NCBI GenBank assembly: GCA_003991915.1
Contig: RQTK01000898.1
Coordinates: 129,603 to 193,602 of the forward strand
Length of the DNA stretch: 64,000 nucleotides
Reading direction: 5' to 3'
From: Elysia chlorotica
Lineage: Eukaryota > Mollusca > Gastropoda > Plakobranchidae
Below the pieces are notes generated by a model. The model was not told the origin of the DNA and ran no database searches. It worked only from the letters and a program-made list of their open reading frames with translations. A program made the translations under genes and the position numbers. Shown in pieces: positions 1 to 37,078 of the stretch. The number at the start of each line of letters is the position of its first letter. Position 1 is the first letter of the stretch.

Positions 1-166
<166 letters not shown>

Positions 167-1168
167 TGTAGGTGTAGTTGTAGTTGTAGTAGAAGTAGTA
201 GTTGTTGTAATAGTTAAATTTACTAGACTTTTTCCTGTCTGAAAGACTCCCACAACTCTACTGTAAGGCTTGTCAAGAAAGAAAAAAATAGGTACCGATA
301 ACCTTTGGTTGGTTTAACATTTCTGTGTAAGATCTTCCGAAGTATGCCTATAAGTACGGCATCGTATGCACAATGGGACGTCGAATTATCAGGTTATACA
401 TGTATATCTTTCTTGTACAACTTTTGATTTTTCACATGATATCGCTGCCTTTTTAAAACTCTTCTTGATAACCTATTACATGTAGTTTCTTTCCTTTGAT
501 AAATCATATAACAAATCCTGAAGATAATAATAGATGTGTGACCAAAGAGATTCCCCTATAAATAACCAGACTCAGAGAGAGAGAGAGAGAGAGAGAGAGT
601 AAAACTGATTTTCAAAGATGAAGAGCCAAAGAACATGTTTGTGTACTCTGTTGGTCAGGCCTACAGAATTTTTTCAACATAGCTCTGGGCCCTACTAGAT
701 CTAATCTAGATTAAATAGACTCAGATCTAGAATTTAGTTTAGATCAGTGGGAGCACCACCATACGGAAATCTAAAATCTAGATTTGTTGGTACATAGAGC
801 CACCTAGGATCTCAATAAAGATTCAAGAATTCTCTCCAGCCAGGATATAGTGCGGTATCTAGGCTATAGATGCCCCATCTCAGGCATCTGACGATCTTTT
901 AGATTTCCTAGCACTAGACCCTAGATAAATCTAGATATTAGAATCTATAGACTAGATGTAAAAAGTAGGCAATTCATAAGGACAATTAAGTACAACACAT
1001 AACAATATGACTGAAAACAAGTGAAGCCAGATCTTGAAAATTAAAAGCTTTACCATGGTGGAAATATACCTTTAAATTCCATATCTTCTCGTAGTAGTAG
1101 TAGTAGTAGTAGTTGTTGTTGTTGTTGTTGTAAAGTAGTAGTAGTAGTAGTAGTAGAGTTAGTATTAG
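167..1168. other. gene-free left flank with CTAGAT-rich patch
   Basis: No convincing exon is seen. The stretch holds a short (GA)n run near 573-599 and, at about 690-970, a dense patch of CTAGAT/AGATCTAG words of the kind that recurs elsewhere in the window. Confidence 0.6.
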
Positions 1169-1170
1169 TA

Positions 1171-1481
1171 GAAATAAGTGTAGCAGTAGTGGTAGTAGTA
1201 ATAGTTGTAGTAGCTGTTGTGGAGCTGGTTTAACGTCCGACATCAACACTATATAGGCTATATTGTGGACGGATCCCAAGACTAGCGTCTGACAATTTTA
1301 TGTCCTGCCGTCGTACTAATAGTAGCAGTAGTAGAAGTAGTAGAAATAAGTGTAGCAGTAGTGGTAGTAGTAATAGTTGTAGTAGCTGTTGTGGAGCTGG
1401 TTTAACGTCCGACATCAACACTATATAGGCTATATTGTGGACGGATCCCAAGACTAGCGTCTGACAATTTTATGTCCTGCC
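1171..1481. repeat. 139 bp direct duplication, period 172
   Basis: Bases 1171-1309 reappear at 1343-1481 with little or no change. The unit combines TAG-rich sequence with the 3' part of the tRNA-derived SINE described at 1385-1641. The right copy continues into the full SINE and the left copy stops, so the left copy is a secondary duplication of the SINE tail plus its microsatellite. Confidence 0.85.
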
Positions 1482-1637
1482 ACACATGAGACAGGGCGGG
1501 GATGCCATGACACCTGTCTCAGCCAGTCACATTATACTGACACCGACCCAACCAGTATGGAGCGCAATCGCCAGGGTTTGAATCGAGACTTTTTGCGTCG
1601 GAAGCTGATGTTCTACCCCAGGAACACTGCGTCCCCC

Positions 1638-1641
<4 letters not shown>
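1385..1641 (-). mobile_element. tRNA-derived SINE, near full length
   Basis: Read on the minus strand, a tRNA-like head begins near 1641 with an A-box-like segment (CCTGGGGTAGAACATC) and a B-box-like GATTCAAACC. A body follows with CTGGTTGGGTCGGTGTCAG and CCCCGCCCTGTCTC, then a tail with GTCCACAATATAGCC and GGACGTTAAACCAGC. The same order of blocks is seen at 54721-54968, which defines the family. The element sits inside TAG repeats on both sides. Confidence 0.85.
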
Positions 1642-1695
<54 letters not shown>

Positions 1696-2199
1696 ATAGA
1701 AGTAGTAGTAGGAGGAGGAGCAGCAGCATCTGTATTTGTAGTGGTGACTCATGTTTGTACTTCAATACAACCTGTTGAGTTGTTTTGCGCTTGATGTACG
1801 TTGGGCAGTATCAGTGATGATTCATCATTATACTTCAATACAGCCCGCCCAGCAATCCAATTACCTGATAATCTTTTTATGCGCTAAGTGTGGAAAGGCG
1901 ACAGACATGGCCACACACAGATAGCGAATTATTTTATTAGGTGTCTATTTATAAGTATTATAAGTGTGGCACATTTTGACACAATCACATTGTTTTAAAC
2001 TTTTTTTGTCCACTTACAGATTTTTTATAAATGTCAAACTATGCCGATGAACATGCTATTTTCATGACCATGAGTAAAAATTTGATCATTTAGACAATTT
2101 TTTCACTCTAGCTCAAAACTATTGTTCTGTGCGCAGATAGTGAACGGCAGCTACGATATATATGTTAAATTTCATTCCATTTCCTTCTCATTTCATATG

Positions 2200-2680
2200 A
2201 GAATAGATTTATAAGATTGAAAAGGTATTAGCCAATTTCGAAAGATCTGTCGGAAAAAGTATGTTTTTAATTTAGAATTTAAATGTCGAAAAAGAATCTG
2301 AAATTTTCAGATCTGCAGGGAGATTGTTCCAAATTTCAGCACTCTGGTATGACAAGGATCTTTGGCCATATGCTGATCTAAGGTTCCTGGCGGGAACATA
2401 TATATGTTTTCACTAAATTTTTCAAGTAAATAGAAAATTTTGGCTTATAAAGACATTGGGAAGTTTTAGATGCTAATTTAAAATTCATTCTTTGACGCAA
2501 CGGCAGCCAATGCAGTTCTTTTGATACTGTTGTGTTGGACTCTCCTTTATTAATCCTTTTTTAGTAGTATAGCAGCGTTGTTGTGGATTTTCTGCAGTTG
2601 ATTCAGTTTAGCTTCTGTATCTGCTACAATAATCTAGCCTAGACAAAATAATGGAAGATACTAGTTTGTTGGCACTTTCG
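2200..2680 (-). mobile_element. LINE relic, C-terminal RT region, antisense
   Basis: The minus strand encodes recognisable end-of-ORF2 motifs of CR1/L2-type LINEs across shifted frames: SSIILSRLDYC, KLNQLQKIHNNAA, SKELHWLPLRQR, then WNNLPADLKISDSFSTFKF. Several stops and frame changes show it is dead. Only the region after the RT catalytic core is present, as expected for a 5'-truncated copy. The clade is a judgement from motif style. Confidence 0.8.
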
Positions 2681-3048
2681 GTATTGTAGCAATGTGAAAT
2701 TTGTCTTAATTCCAGATAGCATATTTTTCTGAGATAAGATACACACTCCCTTATCCCTCACTTCCTTAGAACTTTTCTTACAAGATTTAGAAAATGGTTA
2801 AGAGCCAATCATTTTCGTTAGTGCTTTATTTTAATTTTAAAGTTTTGAACATTGTTTCATGTAATTCAATATGATTATATCAGGTAACTTTGCAATAGCA
2901 TTAGTCTTTAATATTTATAGAAATGCATAGAAATTTATACATTTAGTATTGATTGTTTTGTGTTTTTTGTCTGTTGCTTGAAGTTTTACAGAATGTTTGT
3001 GTGTTTTTCATCCTTTATAATCAGATTTTTTTTTCTATTTTCTTACAG

Positions 3049-3132
3049 ATGGTGATGATGAAAACTTCCCTTTTAAAGAGCAACAAAGGCTCTCACCTTT
3101 TTTTACTCTTGTTAAATGCCTTACAGTTTTAA
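3049..3132 (+). promoter_or_regulatory. possible 5' UTR uORF of SCAP
   Basis: A strong pyrimidine tract and TTCTTACAG end at 3048, so the first SCAP coding exon probably starts at 3049 and carries about 208 bases of 5' UTR. The very first triplet is ATG and opens a 27-codon frame ending at 3132, out of frame with the SCAP start at 3257. If the acceptor is used, this is a uORF; no transcript evidence is available. Confidence 0.35.
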
Positions 3133-3256
3133 AAACACAAGTGTACATTTTGCATGGAGTGAGGGTCGTGTAGTTCTTTAGTTTTCTGAATAATGTAAAT
3201 CCATTCACCATAATTCAAAATCTTGAAATCCTTGAGGCCCTTGAAAGCTGATCGCT

Positions 3257-20184
<16,928 letters not shown>

Positions 20185-22906
20185 ATCAAGGCAGTTTTCA
20201 AAAAAGGAGTTTCCTCGTACAGACACGGCATTTCACCACTATCACTACTATGTTAGTTTTTGCTGACCTTGCAGTAGTGATGCCAATTATCCATAAATTT
20301 ACGGAATTCGGTGTAAAAAATATTGCCCGTCAAAGTTCAGTAAAATCATCAGTCTGAGTTCGTCAAGTAAAAGCAGTAAAAGTTCTCCGTCAGTCTTTTT
20401 GCATCTCTGAGCATGTGTTATTAACTAAAAAAGTAACAGCATTTGACCAGTCTAGTTCTGAATATCAGTTTTACGAGTATGCAAAAAAGATCACTAAAAA
20501 AAAAAGGATCCAGTTGGCATTACTGCTTGCAGATTTTGTAAGAACCCATACGGCTTTGTCTCTCATAAGCAACAAGGATCATAAGGCTTTACCTCGAAAT
20601 CTTTTATACCTGCAAAAGGATTGAAGAACAAGGATTAGTAACACCTAGAACAAGATTAAAGAACAAGGATTGTAATAAGTTATGTATTGTTAGAAAAAAA
20701 TTTCTTTCTTATGCTCTATGTTGTTTAGAAAAAATGTTCACAATAATTTATGGTTGTTCTGCAACAAATTGTAATTTTCTATGGACATGTAAAATTATGA
20801 AATGTTTATATGACTGACAGTTAGACTTAAGAAAAGAATTTTTTAAATTATAAGTATTTTTATGTTTTAAGTAAGATTAATGTACAAAAATGCTGTGACT
20901 GGATTTCTTTATTATTTTTCTTCTTTTTGAACAAAATCAAAATGTCATTTCTCTCATTATTTTCATGTTGCTTTGTAATAGTACTTTGTTTACATTGCTC
21001 TATAATCACTGGTATACATTGATTTCTCCTGTATGATTGTAAACTGTGAAGGTAAAATATATCTCACTTCTACTGTTGTTTCTACTGTGTGCACAATACT
21101 TAAGTTTTAGATTTACACAATGTTGATTTTTATTTATGAATACTTGTTTGATTATGTGGTAGAAGTTTTTTTTTCAAAGCAAAAGCTAGATTCTCTAAAT
21201 GCAAACTAGTTAGATTTGTAAAACATTCAAATCTGAACAAGGAAACTTCATTTATGGATCATTTATGTTTTAGAGGTCAATTTGTTCAGTTTTACCGTAA
21301 GGTGCCAAAATATCAATACTTTAAAGTTATAGTAACTATCTAATTGCTATTTCAAACTGGTACTATTTTTCAAAACATGCTCAGTGTTACTATTGCTATT
21401 TCTACAATTTGTCATAGTATAAGATCATTGAAATACATTGGAAGGTTAATAGAGTCAAAACAAATACTTCTAGTTCTATTTCAAATTTAGAGCCCCTTTG
21501 TTTTGTAAAAATGTCATGTGTGCCACGTTATTTTCTTTTCTCGTAAGTTTCAATGCCCACTTCCGACACATGAGAGTTTGTTGATTATTCATCAGTATCA
21601 CTAGCAAACCACCAACATCACTAGCAAACTACATATATGCAAAAAACTGGCATTTTACATTCTCAACAAATAAATATATATATATATATGTATATATTGC
21701 TTAAAAGCCTAGAATGTCAAGATACATGTTCATCTACTTACTTAGATAATTTGATGACCTTTGCCTTTTTTTTCACATTAATCTTTCTGTTTTGAAACTA
21801 TGTTGATTTTTACTGAGAATGTCCTTTTTTCTTTTATGCTTATTCTTTATGTCAACATTGATTGATTAGCCTTTAGATTTTATCTGAGCCCATGAGACAA
21901 ATGAATTATACAGATTGAGAACTTTAAAGAAGACTCTAATGAAATGGTATTTGGTTTATGAATGTTTGGGTCCTTTCTTTTTTTTTTATCAATGACGAAA
22001 ACATGCATTTCAGAAATGACTAAAATTTCGTCATCTTCATCATGATGATCTAGATAATATCCAGGCAACCTAGCCATATGTGCATACTCAGGGTCTTCAA
22101 GCCAACCTTTTTAAGTAGACCTGTTCTGAACCAGGTGAGCGCACACACTTAGTAGCATTCCTATCTAGTCGTCTAAGCTCTATGTACACTGTTGTCTATG
22201 GTGATCTCCTCCTCTGCCGCCAGCTTTCCTGATATTCAAGAAGTTACTCCGGAACCTGTTATGTCTTACTGTGTGACCCAAGATGGACTTTTTGGAGATT
22301 TCTCAGGAATTTTTTCATTTCTCATTTTGTCCTTTCAACTAATCTTTGCCACTCTTTTAAAATCCATATTGCTAGGGCTTGAATCTGTTCTCCGGTTTCT
22401 GCAATGTTCATGTATGTGCTCCGTATGGTAAAGTTGGATATCTTTAAATGTAACATCAAAGCATACTTATATAATAACGTACCCATCCCACATAGAGGCA
22501 GTAAATGACACATAGTATTTTTCCCTCAAAATCTCATTTTAATTATCTTGTTTGCGTGAAATAAAAAATATGTCTTCATTTCATAAGAAATATTTTGATG
22601 TTCATGTTCTGTTTTTTTTTTAACAATGGGTAACACTCGAAGATTTATTGGGGTGCTGCTCCATGTGAAGATCTCTGGTATTTAATTTTATAAAGTTTTA
22701 ATAGAATATTTACTTATAAATGATGGTGCATTTAGGTGTAAACTGTGTATTTTAAAATCAGTTTTGAAATTATTTATTGTCAAAGTAAGCTGTATACAGG
22801 TATGTCTATAGACATAACTATTTGTTATCATGAGTAACATTTTTTCTTAATTTTTGCAATGATTACAAGTATTGAACTCTACTGTGTGAAGCAAATTGTG
22901 ATTCAA

Positions 22907-22912
22907 AATAAA
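22907..22912 (+). other. candidate polyadenylation signal
   Basis: AATAAA followed by a GT-rich stretch (TGTAACTGTGTC). It is the best-looking site for a long SCAP 3' UTR, but earlier AATAAA-type hexamers occur (for example near 21668), so the choice is open. Confidence 0.3.
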
Positions 22913-23604
22913 AGATGATATGTAAAATAATGTAACTGTGTCATATTGTTTATAAATGTCATTTTCTTAACCTTCTTAATTTTTTCTTTGAATACTTGAA
23001 GTTGAAATATTTTTGCAATCTGTCTTGACTCTTAATTTATTATTTTGAAGTAAAACTGAATACAATTTGTTCAGGCCCAGTATGCAAAGACTGTGTTAGT
23101 TTTTACATGTCTCATTTTTACCATAGGCTGAAGTGCTAATGTTAATATTTCTACTGTCACTGGTGGATTAATTGGTTTCAACAAATCTGCTTTGTCGATT
23201 TAAAGTTTGAAGTTTGTTTCACGCAAAATTGCTTAAAACTAATAATTTATTTATAGTAATTTGTTTTAACAGAGATAATTATTTTACTTAGTCAAAAGTT
23301 TGGCATTTTTTTATATCTGATTTAGTCAATGTTGTGCCAGAAAAACTATGTTACTGTACCTTAAAGTTTCCCTTGACTACAAAAAGTCACTCTCAAGCTT
23401 TTTTCTTTGATTCAGCTTACTTTGGACGTTTTAAAATGCTTCCCTTAAAGTATCAACACAAATCGCTATTTTAGTTAAAACTTTAAATTTTACCAAAATC
23501 ATTTCAAAACCTGTTTCCTCTACCATTAAATATGGTTCATGGTTCTCATTGACATTGCTACACTTTTAACTTAAGGCTTTTTTCCTGGTTGTGTAGAGTA
23601 GCTT

Positions 23605-23660
23605 CTTTGTTGCTTAGTGTCCAGTGTCAGCACTAAACAAGCTATATTGTGGACGGTTGT
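23605..23660 (-). mobile_element. SINE tail fragment
   Basis: The minus strand carries GTCCACAATATAGC and GTGCTGACACTGGAC, the tail of the main SINE family, diverged and without a head. Confidence 0.55.
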
Positions 23661-24069
23661 TGAGTAACTGGAAGTAAACAGGTGGTGGTTCTGTGAACCA
23701 CAGAATGCTGTTTTTACACTGCTAAAGATGTGCTCAAGCAATTTTTTTTCCCCCAAGAAGCAAATTAATGTTTACTATTAATCTCAAATTGGGTGGAACT
23801 GTGCCAAATTGAGAGAAATGAGCCAGCATTGTGCCAAGTCCGGAGGTGCTAAGTCAGTGAAGTAGCCGAGCACAGGGCTTGTAGTTTCCTCACGGCAAGG
23901 CAGTCAAGTGGCGCCTTGCTGAATGACTACCCATTTTTTCATCCACCATCTCCATAAAATTTTATTTAGGTTGAAAAAGGTATAAAGAAATATTCTCACG
24001 TGGCGCCTATTTAGTAAAAAATCTCATTGATAAAACACACAAAATAGAACTTTTGTTAAAATTGTAATG

Positions 24070-24075
24070 TTTATT
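24070..24075 (-). other. candidate polyadenylation signal, minus strand
   Basis: The plus strand reads TTTATT, that is AATAAA on the minus strand, about 490 bases after the stop of the minus-strand gene at 24568. Distance and position fit a 3' end for that gene; nothing stronger supports it. Confidence 0.3.
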
Positions 24076-24567
24076 CCAATAGTCTAATGAGCAACAACGG
24101 GAAAAACAATCTCTTAATTTTACATGTTCATTTTGTTCTCAAATGTTTGAAATTGTCCTTAAAATCAAAGCAAAACGTAACGTTACCTCTCACTTACAAT
24201 GAAAATGAAAGCAATGTGCATAATCATGCGTCTCACTGAAATTGTAAAATAAATCACAGATAGGCTTGGGAGTCATCAATTTTCTTTTGAACAAAATAAA
24301 TTGGCACTGAGTAAATGTTACTGCTTGCCTTGAAAACAAAATAAAACAACACTAGAAAAAAAATGAGCATGGTTGAAAAGGTTATTAAAGAAACTTTTAC
24401 TACCATTCACCACTCTTTTTTACAATAGTAGAATTGTCTTTGAGACATCTTAATAATTAAAAAGAATTATGTTTTTGTTTGATTCTAACTTACATTTCAA
24501 CAGACAAAAACAGGAATTATTGACATTGACATTTGGAAGGCCGAATGTAATACTTTTAGAACAGACA

Positions 24568-34840
<10,273 letters not shown>

Positions 34841-35329
34841 TAACGTATATATCTAGATCTATTGTTCCTCTTGTTTACTAGTCTAGATCTAAATCTATGA
34901 ATCAAGTGTTTTCCAATCGACAAAAGAACTTAAGGTAGCACTTTACCAGAAAAAAAACAAGCCTTCAAAGAAAATAACAAAGATCAAGTTAAATTAATAA
35001 ACAAAGAGCTGAGAATGTTTTAAAAGCTCCAACTGCAAATGTGCTTTTAAATCAAAAATAGATAAATTGTTCCATACAAACTACAGAAAAAGCGCATGAC
35101 GTGGTTTGAAAATGGCTGCAGGAACAATCGAGCCCAAGAAATACATTCAAGTATCAAACGAAGCTCAGAACGCAAATGATTGAAATTATTTTTTTCGCTA
35201 TTTTGATAAGTTTGATTTTTCACATGAACTGTTATAGACTTAAAAATGAATAAAGTCTGAAGAATGATGAAGATGTATATATACGAGGAAAAAGATGTTT
35301 TTGTATATTAAGGAGTACAAAGCTGAAAC
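34841..35329. other. upstream region of the chromatin-reader gene
   Basis: The 5' UTR and promoter of the minus-strand gene should lie here. CTAGATCT words are dense at 34840-34910. No TATA box or other motif can be assigned with confidence. Confidence 0.45.
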
Positions 35330-36510
35330 ATTCTAGAACACTGCTGCCATGAATTAACATGCATTTTACATCCCTTTTAAGCACCTCATTGCATCTGTCC
35401 CAAATACCATCAGTATGGAAGACAGCAGAAGTTGTACCAGTCTAAAAAAAGATAGTGTCCATAAATATGAATGATCTGCGACCTATAGCCTTAACCCCAG
35501 TTGATTTGAAATGTTTTAAATGCTTAAAATTCTGAAAAGCGAAGTAGAGAATTATCTTTATTTTTTATTGACTGGATTCAATACCATGCAGACACTCATG
35601 ATTGTTGATAAACTAAATGCCTTGAAGGTAAACAAAAACGTAATTGCATGGATGTTAGACTTTTCAACTCAAAGAAGACAATAACTATTTAAGTTAAATT
35701 GAACTTGTAACACAATTTCAAAGGTATATGTTATTTAACTTTCTCTAATTCTTTACACACTCTACACAAATGACTGTCACACACACAAAACAGACACAGC
35801 ATCAATAAAGTTTGCTGATAACTCTGCAATTCAAGGTTTTCTTGTAATGCAAACAAAGTCATTCTATTTGGATGAGGTACAGGAGTTTGTTAGATGGTGT
35901 GAAAGTAACTGACTGCCTATGAATGCTTTAAAGACTAAAGAAATAAAAAAAAAACAAAAAACATTAGAATTAAAAAAAAAAACATAACTTGCCCCGCCAA
36001 TGATTTAACGGAGAACAAGTAGAAATTGTAGAATGTACAAATATAATTTGTTATTTTAATTGGTGACAAATTGAATTGGCATGAATATGTGATGGCACTA
36101 TGTAAAAAGTTAAATCAAAGAATGTACTTTTTGCTAAACTGAATCAAACTACTCTTTTGCTTTCATATAGTATTGGCAGCTGGAGTTCAGCAGTCAAAAA
36201 AGGGGTTGAAAATAAAATAAATAGTTATAATCAAGAAGACAGGAAGGATAATTAATACATGTAATTTAATTTAAAAGCCTAGAAACCATCCACTCCAAGG
36301 CTTGCATGATTAAGCTGAATTTAATTCTATGTAACAGCAAACAGTCAAACACCCCCTTTATCATAAAGTTTATGATGAGTTTGTACGCTCTGCTCGGAGT
36401 TATTAAGGATCTTGCAACCCCCTTCAAGTTCAAGAAATGAAAGGTAAGAACTCCTTTGTTCCTGCCTGTTAGACTTTCCACCCACCCACCCACTTGATTG
36501 TCCACAGGCT
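35330..36510 (+). mobile_element. LINE relic (RT to C-terminus)
   Basis: Plus-strand motifs in order, with several stops and frame changes: IPSVWKTAEVVPV, MNDLRPIALTPVDLKCFK (RT fingers), KFADNSAIQGF (RT catalytic region, Asn where Asp is usual), EVQEFVRWCESN, NALKTKE, NGEQVEIVE, NVLFAKLN, and near the end HPLYHKVYDEFVRSARS and NSFVPAC. The order and wording fit a non-LTR element common in fish and invertebrates. It is clearly dead and different from the LINE at 43405-44850. Confidence 0.85.
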
Positions 36511-37039
36511 AGGGACCACAAAACTCATGGAGTGCCCAGTTTGCTGGTATGGACTTCTTTATATCTGATACGTGTGTATTTGGTGAGTTGTAGAAAAATT
36601 CATTTCTAGATTCTAAGTTTCTGTATTTTTTTTGGCCGTTGCTACTCATCTCACTCGGTACTAAAAATCTCGGAATGAGAGATGTATAGCCACTTCGATT
36701 TTTTTTTGGATAGGATCACTGTGGAATCTACCATGTTTTTTAAACTAGAACACAACTTACATAGACTAGATCAAGATCTTGTCTAAATCTAAATCTAAAT
36801 TTAGATCTAGATCTAGATCTAGACTCTAGATCTAAATCTAGCCTTTAAAATTAATTTTTAAATCAGAGTTCATGACTGGTGCTACTTATAATCTAAACCT
36901 TGTTTGTACGGATAAACTTTTTAAAACCTACTAGATCTAGATTCTAGATTATCTAGTTCTAATGCCTCCTCAGACATAGATCTAGATCAAGATTCTAGTA
37001 TCAAGAGAAATCGGCGAAATATTATTAAGATACTTTTAT
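36511..37039. other. gene-free stretch with CTAGAT array
   Basis: No exon is seen. From about 36770 to 37000 the hexamer CTAGAT and its partner AGATCT dominate, including a near-perfect short array at 36797-36840. Confidence 0.7.
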
Positions 37040-37078
37040 TTTAGAGCGTTTAAATTCCACGGCGGGTCGAAACTGGAG

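Larger units (their letters stand above)
20185..24069. other. SCAP 3' UTR and convergent spacer
   Basis: AT-rich sequence without a convincing exon on either strand. The left part should be SCAP 3' UTR. A TA-rich microsatellite lies at 21669-21700. Apart from a SINE tail at 23605-23660, nothing else is recognised. Confidence 0.6.

Noticed and set aside
1519-1778. Open frames with poly-Tyr or poly-Ser runs on both strands
   Set aside because: They come from the (TAG)n array and SINE sequence, not from a gene.
20415-20624. A 69-codon open frame after SCAP
   Set aside because: It lies in the presumed 3' UTR, with no recognised domain and no splice context.
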